Below, one piece after another: positions 1 to 8,463 of a stretch of 64,000 bases of DNA. Source of the DNA: Paraburkholderia sp. CNPSo 3272 (lineage in GTDB: Bacteria; Pseudomonadota; Gammaproteobacteria; Burkholderiales; Burkholderiaceae); NCBI RefSeq assembly GCF_024206495.1, contig NZ_JAMBPQ010000001.1, positions 434,001 through 498,000 of the forward strand, given 5' to 3'. Within the stretch, counting starts at the first letter, position 1. Each line of letters opens with the position of its first letter. The position numbers and the translations under genes were made by a program. The notes below the pieces were generated by a model that saw nothing but the letters and a program-made list of their open reading frames with translations, was not told the DNA's origin and did not search any database.

Positions 1-159
1 CGCAATCGTCTCTACTGGGCGCGCGAGTTTGCCGCCCAGCGCGGAGCCGAGCCAGTCTACGTAGAGATTGACGGTGCGCTCGACGACGTGAGACGGGATC
101 GAATCGAAGCGCAGTTGCGAGGCGAACGCCGCAAGTGCGCGGCTGGGATGATCTGTCAT
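1..159 (-). CDS. MmgE/PrpD family protein, N-terminal part only (runs off the window)
   Basis: Translating the minus strand from the ATG at 157-159 gives 53 codons with no stop, cut by the window edge. The text begins MTDHPSRALAAFASQLRF and continues with VVERTVNLYVDWLGSALGG, the usual first helices of the MmgE/PrpD fold (PrpD 2-methylcitrate dehydratase, cis-aconitate decarboxylase and relatives). Family members are about 450 residues, so nearly 90 percent is missing. It follows the CoA-transferase gene by 45 bases on the same strand, so it is probably the next cistron of the long acyl-CoA operon. The family acts on branched tricarboxylates, which fits the citryl-CoA-lyase-like gene upstream, but the substrate cannot be read from this fragment. 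Confidence 0.8.
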   Translation of the reverse strand, partial: MTDHPSRALAAFASQLRFDSIPSHVVERTVNLYVDWLGSALGGKLARPVETIA

Positions 160-204
160 GGCAGCGTAGTTCAGTGGAGTCGGTTTGCGAGGCGCAAGAC
201 GCGT

Positions 205-1383
205 TCAGATGGCGCCCGCTTCGCGCAGCGCATCGATGCGCGATTCGTCATAGCCAAGCTCGCGCAGGATTGATTCGGTATGCTGACCGAGCGCCGGCAC
301 CGCATCCATTCGCGCATCGAATGCCGAAGGCGCGCCCGGCGGCAACAGCGCCGGAACGATCCCCGCCGAGGTTTTCACCTCGCGCCAGCGCTCGCGCGCC
401 TGCAGTTGCGGATGCGCCCACACGTCGGCCATCGTATTCATCTGGGCGTTGGCAATGCCGGCGCGATCGAGCCGTTCGATGACCTGCGCCGCGGTCAGCT
501 TCGAAAACGCCTCGACGATCAGTTCACGCAGTTCCGCACGGCGCGCGGAACGCTGGGAGTTCGCGGCAAAGCGCTCATCGGTGGCCAGTTCCGGCTGCGA
601 CAGCACGTGTTCGCAAAAGAGCTTCCATTCGCGATCGTTCTGCAGGCCGAGCATCACCGACTTGCCGTCACCGGCCGGAAACGGCCCATATGGGTAAATT
701 GTCGCGTGCGAAGCGCCTGCGAGCGGCGGCGGCGTTTGCCCGTCGATCGCGTAGTAGAGCGGATAGCCCATCCACTCCACCATGCTCTCCAGCATCGAAA
801 CGTCGATGCGGCAGCCGCGCCCGGTGCGACCACGCATCAGCAACGCGCTCAGGATGTTCGAATAGGCATACATGCCTGCGGCGATGTCGGCGATCGAGCA
901 ACCCGCCTTCGCGGGCTCGCCCGGCGACCCCGTGATGGACAGAAAGCCCGATTCGCTCTGGATCAGCAGGTCGTAGGCCTTGCGCTCGCGGTAAGGACCG
1001 TCGTCGCCGTAACCGGAGATGTCGCACACGATCAGCTTCGGGTAACGCTCGCTCAGCGCTTCATAGCTCAGTCCGAGTCGCGCCGCAGCACCCGGCGCGA
1101 GATTCTGCACGAGCACGTCGGCGTCGGCTAGCAGCGCGTCGAGGATCGGCGCGGCCTCTTTGTGCTTGACGTCGAGCGAGAGGCTTTCCTTCGAACGGTT
1201 CGTCCACACGAAGTGCGACGCGAGTCCATGCACGCGCTCGTCATAGCCGCGCGCGAAGTCCCCCACGCCAGGCCGCTCGATCTTGATCACGCGCGCGCCG
1301 AGATCGGCAAGCTGGCGCGTGCAGAAGGGCGCGGCGATCGCATGTTCGAGCGTGACGACCTTGATACCATCGAGTGGTCTCAT
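205..1383 (-). CDS. CaiB/BaiF family (class III) CoA-transferase
   Basis: A 392-residue protein of normal family length. It opens with PLDGIKVVTLEHAIAAPFCTRQLADLGARVIKIERP, typed here in short as the canonical N-terminal block of formyl-CoA/succinyl-CoA:acid transferases. The aspartate near residue 166 (SIADIAAGM) aligns with the catalytic Asp of the family that carries CoA as a mixed anhydride and thioester. A GGAG ribosome site precedes the ATG. The gene lies 15 bases downstream of the acyl-CoA dehydrogenase. Family members move CoA from succinyl-CoA or acetyl-CoA to oxalate, carnitine, itaconate, mesaconate, benzylsuccinate and similar acids. Racemases share the fold, but the neighbours favour activation of an organic acid. 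The substrate is unknown. Confidence 0.9.
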   Translation of the reverse strand: MRPLDGIKVVTLEHAIAAPFCTRQLADLGARVIKIERPGVGDFARGYDERVHGLASHFVWTNRSKESLSLDVKHKEAAPILDALLADADVLVQNLAPGAAARLGLSYEALSERYPKLIVCDISGYGDDGPYRERKAYDLLIQSESGFLSITGSPGEPAKAGCSIADIAAGMYAYSNILSALLMRGRTGRGCRIDVSMLESMVEWMGYPLYYAIDGQTPPPLAGASHATIYPYGPFPAGDGKSVMLGLQNDREWKLFCEHVLSQPELATDERFAANSQRSARRAELRELIVEAFSKLTAAQVIERLDRAGIANAQMNTMADVWAHPQLQARERWREVKTSAGIVPALLPPGAPSAFDARMDAVPALGQHTESILRELGYDESRIDALREAGAI

Positions 1384-1398
1384 GGCGCGCGTCTCCGG

Positions 1399-2562
1399 TC
1401 AGAACGAACGCGGCAGGCCGAGCACATGCTCCGCCACGTACGAGAGGATCAGGTTGGTCGAGATCGGCGCGACCTGGTACAGGCGCGTCTCGCGGAACTT
1501 GCGCTCCACATCGTACTCGCAGGCGAAGCCAAAACCGCCATGGAATTGCAGGCATGCATTCGCCGCTTCCCACGAAGCGTCGGCGGCTAGCAGCTTCGCC
1601 ATATTGGCCTGCGCGCCGCAGACCTCGTGCGCGTCGAAGCGGCGCGCGGCCTCGAAGCGCATCAGGCTCGCGGCTTCGACGTTGACGAACGCGCGGGCGA
1701 TGGGAAACTGCACGCCCTGGTTCTGGCCGATCGGCCGCCCGAACACGATGCGCTCCTTGGCATAGGCGCTCACCTTGTCGATGAACCAGTAGCCGTCGCC
1801 GATACATTCGGCCGCGATGAGCGTGCGCTCGGCGTTCAGGCCGTCGAGGATGTACTTGAAGCCCATCCCCTCCTCGCCGATCAGGTTTTCCGCCGGAATT
1901 TCGAGGTTATCGAAGAAGAGTTCGTTGGTCTCGTGATTGACCATGTTGAGAATCGGCTGCACCGTGAGGCCGTTGCCAATCGCCTCGCGCAAGTCCACCA
2001 CGAAAATCGACATGCCTTCAGACTTCTTCTTCACGTCGGCAAGCGGCGTGGTGCGCGCAAGCAGGATCATGAGGTCCGAATGCTGCACGCGCGAGATCCA
2101 CACCTTTTGCCCGTTGATCACGTAGCGGTCGCCCTTGCGAACCGCCGTGGTCTTGATCTTCGTGGTATCCGTGCCCGTGGTGGGCTCGGTCACGCCCATC
2201 GATTGCAGACGCAGTTCGCCGCTCGCGATCTTCGGCAGATACTTGCGCTTTTGCTCGGGCGAGCCGTGGCGCAGCAGCGTGCCCATGTTGTACATCTGGC
2301 CGTGGCAAACGCCCGAGTTGCCGCCCGAGCGGTTGATCTCTTCCATGATGACCGAGGCCTCGGTCAAGCCCAGACCCGATCCGCCGTACTCCTGAGGAAT
2401 CAACGCAGCGAGCCACCCCGCTTTCGTGAGCGCGTCGACGAACTCCTCAGGATAGCCGCGCGCCTCGTCGATCTTGCGGAAATATTCACCGGAGAACTGC
2501 TGGCACAGATCGCGCACGGCTTCGCGGATGTCCTGAAACGAATCTTGTTGCGTGGTTTGCAT
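1399..2562 (-). CDS. Acyl-CoA dehydrogenase (catalytic Glu on helix G)
   Basis: A 387-residue flavoprotein. The ATG at 2560-2562 (MQTTQQDSFQDIREAV) was chosen because everything upstream in frame is unlike the family. FAD and substrate motifs are visible: QEYGGSGLG near 57, GVTEPTTGTDTT near 123 and WISRVQHSD near 155. The usual C-terminal YEGTS catalytic glutamate is absent; the matching place reads LYQVAPIS. A glutamate at about 245 (GLNAERTLIAA) sits where isovaleryl-CoA and long-chain dehydrogenases keep their base, so the enzyme is probably active with that geometry, which suits branched acyl chains. It would form an enoyl-CoA for the hydratase encoded just upstream (38-base gap). Confidence 0.92.
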   Translation of the reverse strand: MQTTQQDSFQDIREAVRDLCQQFSGEYFRKIDEARGYPEEFVDALTKAGWLAALIPQEYGGSGLGLTEASVIMEEINRSGGNSGVCHGQMYNMGTLLRHGSPEQKRKYLPKIASGELRLQSMGVTEPTTGTDTTKIKTTAVRKGDRYVINGQKVWISRVQHSDLMILLARTTPLADVKKKSEGMSIFVVDLREAIGNGLTVQPILNMVNHETNELFFDNLEIPAENLIGEEGMGFKYILDGLNAERTLIAAECIGDGYWFIDKVSAYAKERIVFGRPIGQNQGVQFPIARAFVNVEAASLMRFEAARRFDAHEVCGAQANMAKLLAADASWEAANACLQFHGGFGFACEYDVERKFRETRLYQVAPISTNLILSYVAEHVLGLPRSF

Positions 2563-2600
2563 GATCGATATGAATTCGCTATGAATAATCGTGTTGCCGT

Positions 2601-3446
2601 TCAGGCCAGCGTGGCGGTGGCCTGCATCGTCAGATAGCCGTCGTGGTCTTTCGCCCAGAGTTCGACCGAGCGCGCGTCGTCCGCGAGCTTGCCGCACAGC
2701 GTGAACGCGTTGCCCGCGAACGTGGGCCGTACCGCGCGAAACGCGAACGTCGCGATCGTGGCGTCGGGCCGCTCGCGGTGCACGAGGTCGAGCAGCAGCG
2801 TGGCGATGAGCGGGCCGTGCACGACGAGGCCCGGATAGCCCTCTTCCTGTGTGACATACGGGAAGTCGTAGTGAATGCGATGGCCGTTGAAGGTCAGCGC
2901 GGAATAGCGGAACAGCATGAGCGTGCTGGCCGTGAGCGTTCGCGACCAGGTCTCGCCTTCAGGAGCTACGACCGGCTTGGGCGCGCTCGCGCCGGGCTGC
3001 GGCGCGTCGCGATAGACGATGTCGTGCTCTTCCTCGATGCACAGCGCCCCGCCGCTCTCATAGCGATGCTGCACGGTCACGAACACGAGACGGCCGCTAC
3101 GGCCGGTCTTGTCTTCGATATTGGCGATGGTGGAAGTGCGCGCGGCCTCGCTGCCCGCGTGCAGGGGCGCGTGAAATGTGAGACGCCCGCCCGCCCACAT
3201 GCGGCGCGGCAGGTCGACCGGCGGAAGGAAGCCGCCGCGTTTCGGGTGTCCATCGGCACCCGCCTGCGCGAGCGGCGAGACAGGCAGGAAATAGAGCCAG
3301 TGCCACAGCGGCGGTACGGCGCTATCAGGGGCTTCGCGATCGAGCGTGGCTGCGAGCGCGCGCAGAGGGAACGCGGTGATGTCGTCGGTAAGCGTTTCTG
3401 TCGTGTCGAGCCACGCGCTGAGCGTTGGCGTTTGCGATTCCGGCAT
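2601..3446 (-). CDS. FAS1-like dehydratase / mesaconyl-CoA (itaconyl-CoA) hydratase-like protein
   Basis: A 281-residue hot-dog protein. It has an N-terminal MaoC-like half, with LWHWLYFLP near 47-55 and a segment rich in G and P around 70-85. The C-terminal half contains HYDFPYVTQEEGYPGLVVHG, which is the active-site helix region typical of mesaconyl-C4-CoA and itaconyl-CoA hydratases (HTD2 family). A GGAG site precedes the ATG. In characterised pathways such enzymes hydrate a branched unsaturated dicarboxyl-CoA to a 3-hydroxyacyl-CoA that a lyase then splits. Here a dehydrogenase gene follows and a citryl-CoA-lyase-like gene precedes it, so the same logic is likely. The exact acyl group is inferred, not shown. 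Confidence 0.82.
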   Translation of the reverse strand: MPESQTPTLSAWLDTTETLTDDITAFPLRALAATLDREAPDSAVPPLWHWLYFLPVSPLAQAGADGHPKRGGFLPPVDLPRRMWAGGRLTFHAPLHAGSEAARTSTIANIEDKTGRSGRLVFVTVQHRYESGGALCIEEEHDIVYRDAPQPGASAPKPVVAPEGETWSRTLTASTLMLFRYSALTFNGHRIHYDFPYVTQEEGYPGLVVHGPLIATLLLDLVHRERPDATIATFAFRAVRPTFAGNAFTLCGKLADDARSVELWAKDHDGYLTMQATATLA

Positions 3447-3611
3447 GGCAATTCTCCGTTGCGAGATCAGGGCCTGTTGGCCATACTATGAACGGCTGGC
3501 GCCGCTTCGCGAAGTTGCCTTTGCCGAATCAGCCCTTTCGCTTTCGTTAATCCCCCGACCATTGCCGCGCGATACTTGCACGCGCCTTTCAACCAGGACC
3601 GCGCGCCGGCC

Positions 3612-4400
3612 TCACGCTTCGCCGCGCAAGTGTGCAGAGGCTTCGTCTTCCACACGCTGCCACAACTCGAACGACATGGGGCGCTCACCTTCTTCGAGCA
3701 GATGACCCACGAGGCCAATCGCGCGCGCCATCACGCCGAAGCCGCGCACGATGCGCCACGGGAAGCCGAATTCGCAGCAAATCGCGCCGATCGCGCCCGT
3801 CGCATTGATCGGCAGCGCTTTGCCCGACGCACGCTCCGCTTCTGCGCCAATGAGTTGCATGAGCTTCACATAGCGCCCCGACATGCCGTTTTGCGCGGCC
3901 AGCTCGAAAAGACGCGGCGTGCGCGGATCGATGGGCTTGTGCAGCGGATGGCCTAGCCCCGGAATCGGTGTGCCGCGCGCGCGCCATGCGGCGACGGTAT
4001 CGACTGCGAGTTTCTCGAGATCGTCGCACTGGCCGTCATAAGGCAGCGTCTCAGACAGCATGCGGCACGCGCCTTCCATGCTGCCGACGAACACCGAGCC
4101 GAGCCCGCATAGCCCCGCGGCGACGGCCGCCTGCAGCGACTCGGGTGCGCCCGCATAGGTCATGCGCGCGGCGATGGCGCTGGGCGTCATGCCGTGCTCG
4201 ACGAGCGTGATGACGATCGCGTTGAACATGGCGGACTGCTGCGGCGTGGCCGCCTTGCCCGTGAGTTGCAGATACGCGAAGTCGCCGAGATTCATGTGGC
4301 CGAGCACTTCGTCGGGCAGGCTCTTGCCGCGCACGACGATACGATCGGGCGTGCTGTACGCGATATCGGAGCGCACGAGCGGTTTCGGTTGACGGGCCAT
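3612..4400 (-). CDS. Citryl-CoA lyase-like protein (short citrate-synthase fold)
   Basis: Only 262 residues, against about 430 for citrate synthase, yet it keeps both histidine motifs of that fold: LVEHGMTPS (His69, matching the His274 region) and IPGLGHPLHKPIDPR (His151, matching His320). The missing parts are mostly the citrate synthase N-terminal domain, as in stand-alone citryl-CoA lyases that run the retro-Claisen reaction. An AAGGA site stands before the ATG. It is the fifth or sixth enzyme step in the operon by position. It probably cleaves a hydroxyacyl-CoA (citryl-, citramalyl- or methylcitryl-CoA type) to an acyl-CoA and a 2-oxoacid. HpcH/CitE-type lyases usually do this in itaconate pathways, so use of this fold is less common. 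Confidence 0.85.
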   Translation of the reverse strand: MARQPKPLVRSDIAYSTPDRIVVRGKSLPDEVLGHMNLGDFAYLQLTGKAATPQQSAMFNAIVITLVEHGMTPSAIAARMTYAGAPESLQAAVAAGLCGLGSVFVGSMEGACRMLSETLPYDGQCDDLEKLAVDTVAAWRARGTPIPGLGHPLHKPIDPRTPRLFELAAQNGMSGRYVKLMQLIGAEAERASGKALPINATGAIGAICCEFGFPWRIVRGFGVMARAIGLVGHLLEEGERPMSFELWQRVEDEASAHLRGEA

Positions 4401-4430
4401 AGTCTAATCCTTCGTTATGCAGAATAGCGT

Positions 4431-5300
4431 TCAGCGCAATTGCGCGCGTCCATGATTGAGCACGAGCACGTCGCGTTCCAGCACGCGTGCGCGAAAACTC
4501 ACCTCGCTGCCGTCTCGCCACATCTCGGTGCGGATCGTTTCGCCCGGATAAACAGGCGCGGTAAAGCGCGCGTGAAAGGCCGCGAGGCGTTGCGGGTCGC
4601 TCGCGCACAGGGTCTTGAGCAGGGCATGCGCGGCCACGCCCCACGTGGCGAGCCCGTGCAGGATGGGCCGCTCGAACCCCGCCGCGCGCGCGACCTGCGG
4701 GTCGGCATGCAACGCGTTGTCGTCACCGCACAGCCGATAAATCAGCGCCGTTTCCGGGCGCGTCGGCAGATCGCAATGATGATCGGGCGCGCGCTCGGGC
4801 ATCGGCGGCGGCGGCGCGGGCGCTTCGTCGCTCGAGCCGTCGTGCGCGCTGAAGCCGCCGTCGCCGCGGCAGAACGTGAGTTGCGTGACAGTGGCATACA
4901 ACTCGCCGCTTGCCTTGTCCGTAATGCTACGCTGGATTTCGAGCAGTGCGCCCTTGCCTGCGCCTTTGTCGACCACGCGCGTAATACGCGAGCGGCCGAT
5001 CACGGTCGCGGCCGGCGGCAGCGGCTTGTGCATCACGAGGCTCTGCTCGCCGTGCAATAGCCGCACCCAGTCGATGCCCGAGCGCGGGTCGCGTGCCCAG
5101 AAGCCGGGAAAGCCGAGCACGACGGCAAACGTCGGCGGCACGCGCAACTCTTTTTCGTAGACGTATGCCAGGTCGTCCGGATCAACGGGATTGGCGCCGT
5201 ATCCCACGGCGAGGCTGTAGAGCATGGCGTCGCGCGCGGTATAGGTTTGCTCGACGTCCTTGAACGGCCAGTTGCGCAGGGTGTGATAGTCGATCGTCAT
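4431..5300 (-). CDS. MaoC-type double hot-dog 2-enoyl-CoA hydratase
   Basis: A 289-residue protein of the hydratase-2 class. The N-terminal half (about 1-145) is a degenerate hot-dog domain. A proline-rich linker covers 158-170. The C-terminal half carries the hydratase-2 signature YRLCGDDNALHADP, with Asp193, Asn195 and His198 as the expected catalytic set, followed by GFERPILHGL. Proteins of this type make (3R)-hydroxyacyl-CoA from trans-2-enoyl-CoA, the substrate of MFE-2-like SDR dehydrogenases such as the one encoded at the head of this operon. The ribosome site is weak. It is spaced 30 bases from the lyase gene and 21 from the crotonase gene. Confidence 0.92.
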   Translation of the reverse strand: MTIDYHTLRNWPFKDVEQTYTARDAMLYSLAVGYGANPVDPDDLAYVYEKELRVPPTFAVVLGFPGFWARDPRSGIDWVRLLHGEQSLVMHKPLPPAATVIGRSRITRVVDKGAGKGALLEIQRSITDKASGELYATVTQLTFCRGDGGFSAHDGSSDEAPAPPPPMPERAPDHHCDLPTRPETALIYRLCGDDNALHADPQVARAAGFERPILHGLATWGVAAHALLKTLCASDPQRLAAFHARFTAPVYPGETIRTEMWRDGSEVSFRARVLERDVLVLNHGRAQLR

Positions 5301-5321
5301 GGCGGTGCATGGGGTGAAAGT

Positions 5322-6113
5322 TCAGGCCTCGGCGGCGGGCCACTTGAAGAGCGGATCGGCCTTCTCGCGAAAGCGCTTCACGGCCTCGCGATGGAATTCG
5401 GTCGTGAACGCAATGCCCTGCGCCGCGGACTCGATTTCGAGCATCGCGCGCAGATCGCTGCCAGGCGACTGGTTCAACGCGCGCTTTGCCAGACCAAACG
5501 CAATGGGCGACGCCGTCGCGAGGCTGGCCGCGACCTGCGTAGCGCGCGCATGAAGCTGTTCGGGCTCGACGACTTCGAGCACCGCGCCGATCTCCTGCGC
5601 TTGTGCAGCGCGTAATTCGCGCGCCGTAAAGACGAGATCCTTCGCACGCGCGAGTCCCACCATGCGCGGCAGGGTATAGAACGCGCCGCAATCGGGCACG
5701 AGACCGACTTTCATGAAAGGCATGCAAAAGCGCGCCCGCGTGCTGGCAATCACGAAATCGGCGGCGAGCGCAAAGCTGAAGCCCGCGCCGTAGCACACGC
5801 CATCCACGGCTGCGATCACCGGGCGGTCGAGGTCGATCAGCATGCTGACCCAGCCATGCAGGTCGTCGATCCGGTCGCGTCCCGTTTCGGCGCTCGTCAC
5901 GTTCATGCCGCGCACGTCGCCGCCCGAGCAGAAGTCGTCACCCGCGCCGCGCAGAATGACTGCACGCACGCCGCGATCGGCGCGTATGCGCTGCACGGCT
6001 TCGAGCAATTCCACGCGCATCTCGCCGTTGAGCGCGTTCTTCGCTTCCGGACGATTGAACGTGAGCGTCGCGACGCCCGCGTCCTGTTCAATCAGCAAGG
6101 TTTTTTCGCTCAT
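5322..6113 (-). CDS. Enoyl-CoA hydratase/isomerase (crotonase family, isomerase-like active site)
   Basis: A 263-residue crotonase. The oxyanion-hole segments are DDFCSGGDVRGM near 59-70 and GVCYGAGFSFALAADF near 105-120. In place of the hydratase glutamate in a PE-I motif it reads MPFMKVG, and the later acidic residue is Asp141 in GLVPDCGAFYTLPR. That pattern is seen in PaaG and delta3-delta2 enoyl-CoA isomerases more than in ordinary hydratases, so double-bond isomerisation is the likelier role. Its ATG overlaps the stop of the lipoate-ligase-like gene by four bases (ATGA), which indicates translational coupling. Confidence 0.9.
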   Translation of the reverse strand: MSEKTLLIEQDAGVATLTFNRPEAKNALNGEMRVELLEAVQRIRADRGVRAVILRGAGDDFCSGGDVRGMNVTSAETGRDRIDDLHGWVSMLIDLDRPVIAAVDGVCYGAGFSFALAADFVIASTRARFCMPFMKVGLVPDCGAFYTLPRMVGLARAKDLVFTARELRAAQAQEIGAVLEVVEPEQLHARATQVAASLATASPIAFGLAKRALNQSPGSDLRAMLEIESAAQGIAFTTEFHREAVKRFREKADPLFKWPAAEA

Positions 6114-7246
6114 GCGCTCACCCCGGCGCTGGCGAGTTCAACGAGCGCCTTGTCGAGCGCCGTGATGAGATGCATCGGCTCGACGCCTGCGAACTCCACG
6201 TCGGGGCGCGCGAGAAATGCCTCGATATGCGCCGCGCACGCCTCGCGTGTGGCGGCGAGTCCCGTGAAGCCGTCTTCGAGCCAGGCGACCGATGCCAGCG
6301 GACGCGGGTGCCAGTCGCCATTGACGATCGCCTTGACCACCGTGCCGTCACGCACGAGCAGGCTCAGCCAGATCAGCCCGGCCGGCGCCTTTTCGCGTCC
6401 GCGCACGATACGGTCGCCCGTCTGGGTGATCGAGCTGTAACGAGTGGCCTCGCTCTTTTCATGGAACCAGCTTTCCTCGTGCAGTTCGCGCTCGTATTGC
6501 TGGGCAAAAACGAGTTCTTCGCTGCCGAGCGCGCCAGACTCGAGCGCCATTTCACCGAACGTGCGGCGAACGCAGGCCGTGACCCACGCGGTCAACTCAT
6601 CGGCGCTCACTTCGCGGCCGAGCTCCTGCTCCAGAAACGTGTAGCGCGAGCCGAGATCCTTGTGCTTCTTGTCCTTGACCTTCTCGGGCGCCATGGGCAT
6701 GGCGCGTGCCGCGATCGCCGTGTCGATCGCCTTCACGTTCAGCAGAATGCGGAATGTCAGCACGCCCCCTTCGATCTTGAGCGAAGTGGCCACGAGCTTG
6801 CGACCGTCGATTTCGACGTCGTTCAGCGGCCGGTAAGCGGCCTGCAGGCCGAAGACATCACGCAGCGCTTCGGCGACGTGTCCCAGGATGGTGGGAAACG
6901 CCTGCGCCGCCGTTTGGGGCACGCCGGGCAGACCGATCGGCAGATAGAACGCGAGGAATGCCGAGCCGCGCCCCGCGTAGATCGCGCCGCCGCCGCTCAC
7001 GCGCCGCCGCGCGAGCACGTTGTTGTCGCGGCAGAACGGCAAATCGAGCACCTGGTTCGGATCTTCGTTTACGCCTACGGTGATGCTGTCTTCGTTGAAG
7101 ACGTTCAGATAGACCGTGGGCGGCGCGAGATTCTCGGCCACGGCGCGCTCGACGGCCGGCGACACCGAAATCGAAAAGTCCGCGTAGCTGTGGCCGCCTA
7201 CGACGAGGCGCCACGGGGATGGGTTTTGCGTTGCGCTTGCATTCAT
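6110..7246 (-). CDS. Lipoate/biotin-protein ligase-like protein (BPL_LplA_LipB family)
   Basis: 378 residues from the ATG at 7244-7246. The lipoate-ligase hallmarks remain: RRVSGGGAIY (81-90, the acyl-adenylate loop) and NDVEIDGRKLVATS with Lys150 at the place of the catalytic lysine. The C-terminal 150 residues form an additional domain. The known family reaction is ATP-dependent acyl-AMP formation with lipoate, octanoate or biotin, then transfer to a lysine of a carrier domain. No lipoyl-domain protein is encoded nearby. The start overlaps the PaaK-like gene stop by four bases and its stop overlaps the crotonase start, so it belongs to the operon. Its role here is unknown; acyl activation in partnership with the PaaK-like protein is one possibility. 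Confidence 0.83.
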   Translation of the reverse strand: MNASATQNPSPWRLVVGGHSYADFSISVSPAVERAVAENLAPPTVYLNVFNEDSITVGVNEDPNQVLDLPFCRDNNVLARRRVSGGGAIYAGRGSAFLAFYLPIGLPGVPQTAAQAFPTILGHVAEALRDVFGLQAAYRPLNDVEIDGRKLVATSLKIEGGVLTFRILLNVKAIDTAIAARAMPMAPEKVKDKKHKDLGSRYTFLEQELGREVSADELTAWVTACVRRTFGEMALESGALGSEELVFAQQYERELHEESWFHEKSEATRYSSITQTGDRIVRGREKAPAGLIWLSLLVRDGTVVKAIVNGDWHPRPLASVAWLEDGFTGLAATREACAAHIEAFLARPDVEFAGVEPMHLITALDKALVELASAGVSA

Positions 7247-8418
7247 GTCGTCTCTCTCCGTTGATCTTCTACCAGGCCCGCGCTTTCGATCTTCGCGACC
7301 GTCTCGATGGCGTCCGCGTGTATCAGCGTCTGGCGCTTGAAGCGCTCGGCTATGGCCTCGATTGCGCCGCCCTGCACCGTCCCCTCCACCTGCAGCGTCA
7401 GATGGTCGCCGCCATGAGCCTTTCTCCCGACCACGAGCCGATACGCGCCCGTTGCGCCCTCCACGCCCAGCAGCACCGTCTTCAACTCGGAGGGGTAGAC
7501 CTTCACGCCCTTGATCTTCACCATCGAATCGGCGCGGCCGAACACCACGCGCGGCAGCGACACCGTGCGCCCATGCACGGGCGCGGTGCGCTCGAGCACC
7601 GTGAGGTCGCCGGTGCGATAACGTACGAGCGGCTGCAACTCCTTCTGCAGATGGGTGAGCACGAGTTCGCCACGCTCGCCCTCGGCGACCGGCATGCCAG
7701 TGTCCGGGTCGATGACTTCGGCGTACAGCAGTTCGTCGAACACGTGCACACCAGTGCCGCCGGGGAACGTACGCGCCACGGGCAGACATTCGGAAAGCGA
7801 GTAACTGTCGATCAGCAACGTGCCCGGCATCGCTTCGCGCACGCGGGCGTATAGCGCGGCGTTGCCCGTGAACGCTTCGCCACCCGCGAAGAACACACGC
7901 GGCACGGGGCAACCTGCTTCGATGAGCTTGAGCGCGTGCGACGGATTACCGGCCAGCACCGTCACGCCGCATTGCTGCGCAACGCGCGCCGCGCGCTCGG
8001 TCTCGCCGGGGCCATGCGGAATGCACGCCACGCCGCGCGCTTCCATTTGGGTCTGATAGAAAAGCCCCGCAACGAAAAGGTGATAGCCGAACGTCACCAT
8101 GCAGACGTCGCCGGCGCCGATGCCGCACGCGTCGAGATGCTGGCCGCAAGCGGCTTCGATGGCGCGCAGGTCGGCTGCGCTCTGCAGGATGGGCACCAGC
8201 GTTGCGCCCATCGGCGTGAGGTGCACGCGCACCGGCGGGACGGCCGGCGCAAACGCGCCGTAGCCGGGGCGATTCATCTCGGCCACCAGTTCGGCGCGCG
8301 TCATGAGCGGCACGCGCTCGGCGAACTCCGCCGCGCTCGCAACGCTACCCGGCAGACGTCCCGCATAGAACGGATGCGTTTGCAGCCGCGCGAGCTGCGC
8401 GTTGAGTGCATCGAGCAT
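7243..8418 (-). CDS. Phenylacetate-CoA ligase (PaaK)-like protein with degenerate P-loop
   Basis: A 391-residue member of the ANL superfamily, PaaK branch. Conserved late motifs are present: LIDSYSLSECLPVA (adenine-binding region), LVRYRTGDL and RADSMVKIKGVKVYPSEL. The usual phosphate-binding loop (SSGTTG-K type, near residue 75) is replaced by VHLTPMGATLVPIL, so ATP-dependent adenylation may be impaired or done differently. The ATG has a strong AAGGAGGAG site. The gene overlaps the lipoate-ligase-like gene by four bases. It may activate the pathway acid with CoA, or take an acyl group from an adenylate made by its partner; neither is shown. Confidence 0.85.
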   Translation of the reverse strand: MLDALNAQLARLQTHPFYAGRLPGSVASAAEFAERVPLMTRAELVAEMNRPGYGAFAPAVPPVRVHLTPMGATLVPILQSAADLRAIEAACGQHLDACGIGAGDVCMVTFGYHLFVAGLFYQTQMEARGVACIPHGPGETERAARVAQQCGVTVLAGNPSHALKLIEAGCPVPRVFFAGGEAFTGNAALYARVREAMPGTLLIDSYSLSECLPVARTFPGGTGVHVFDELLYAEVIDPDTGMPVAEGERGELVLTHLQKELQPLVRYRTGDLTVLERTAPVHGRTVSLPRVVFGRADSMVKIKGVKVYPSELKTVLLGVEGATGAYRLVVGRKAHGGDHLTLQVEGTVQGGAIEAIAERFKRQTLIHADAIETVAKIESAGLVEDQRRETT

Positions 8419-8463
8419 CGTCTCCTCCTTTTTATGTTCAGTAGGGATACGAAGCGTTCGTAC

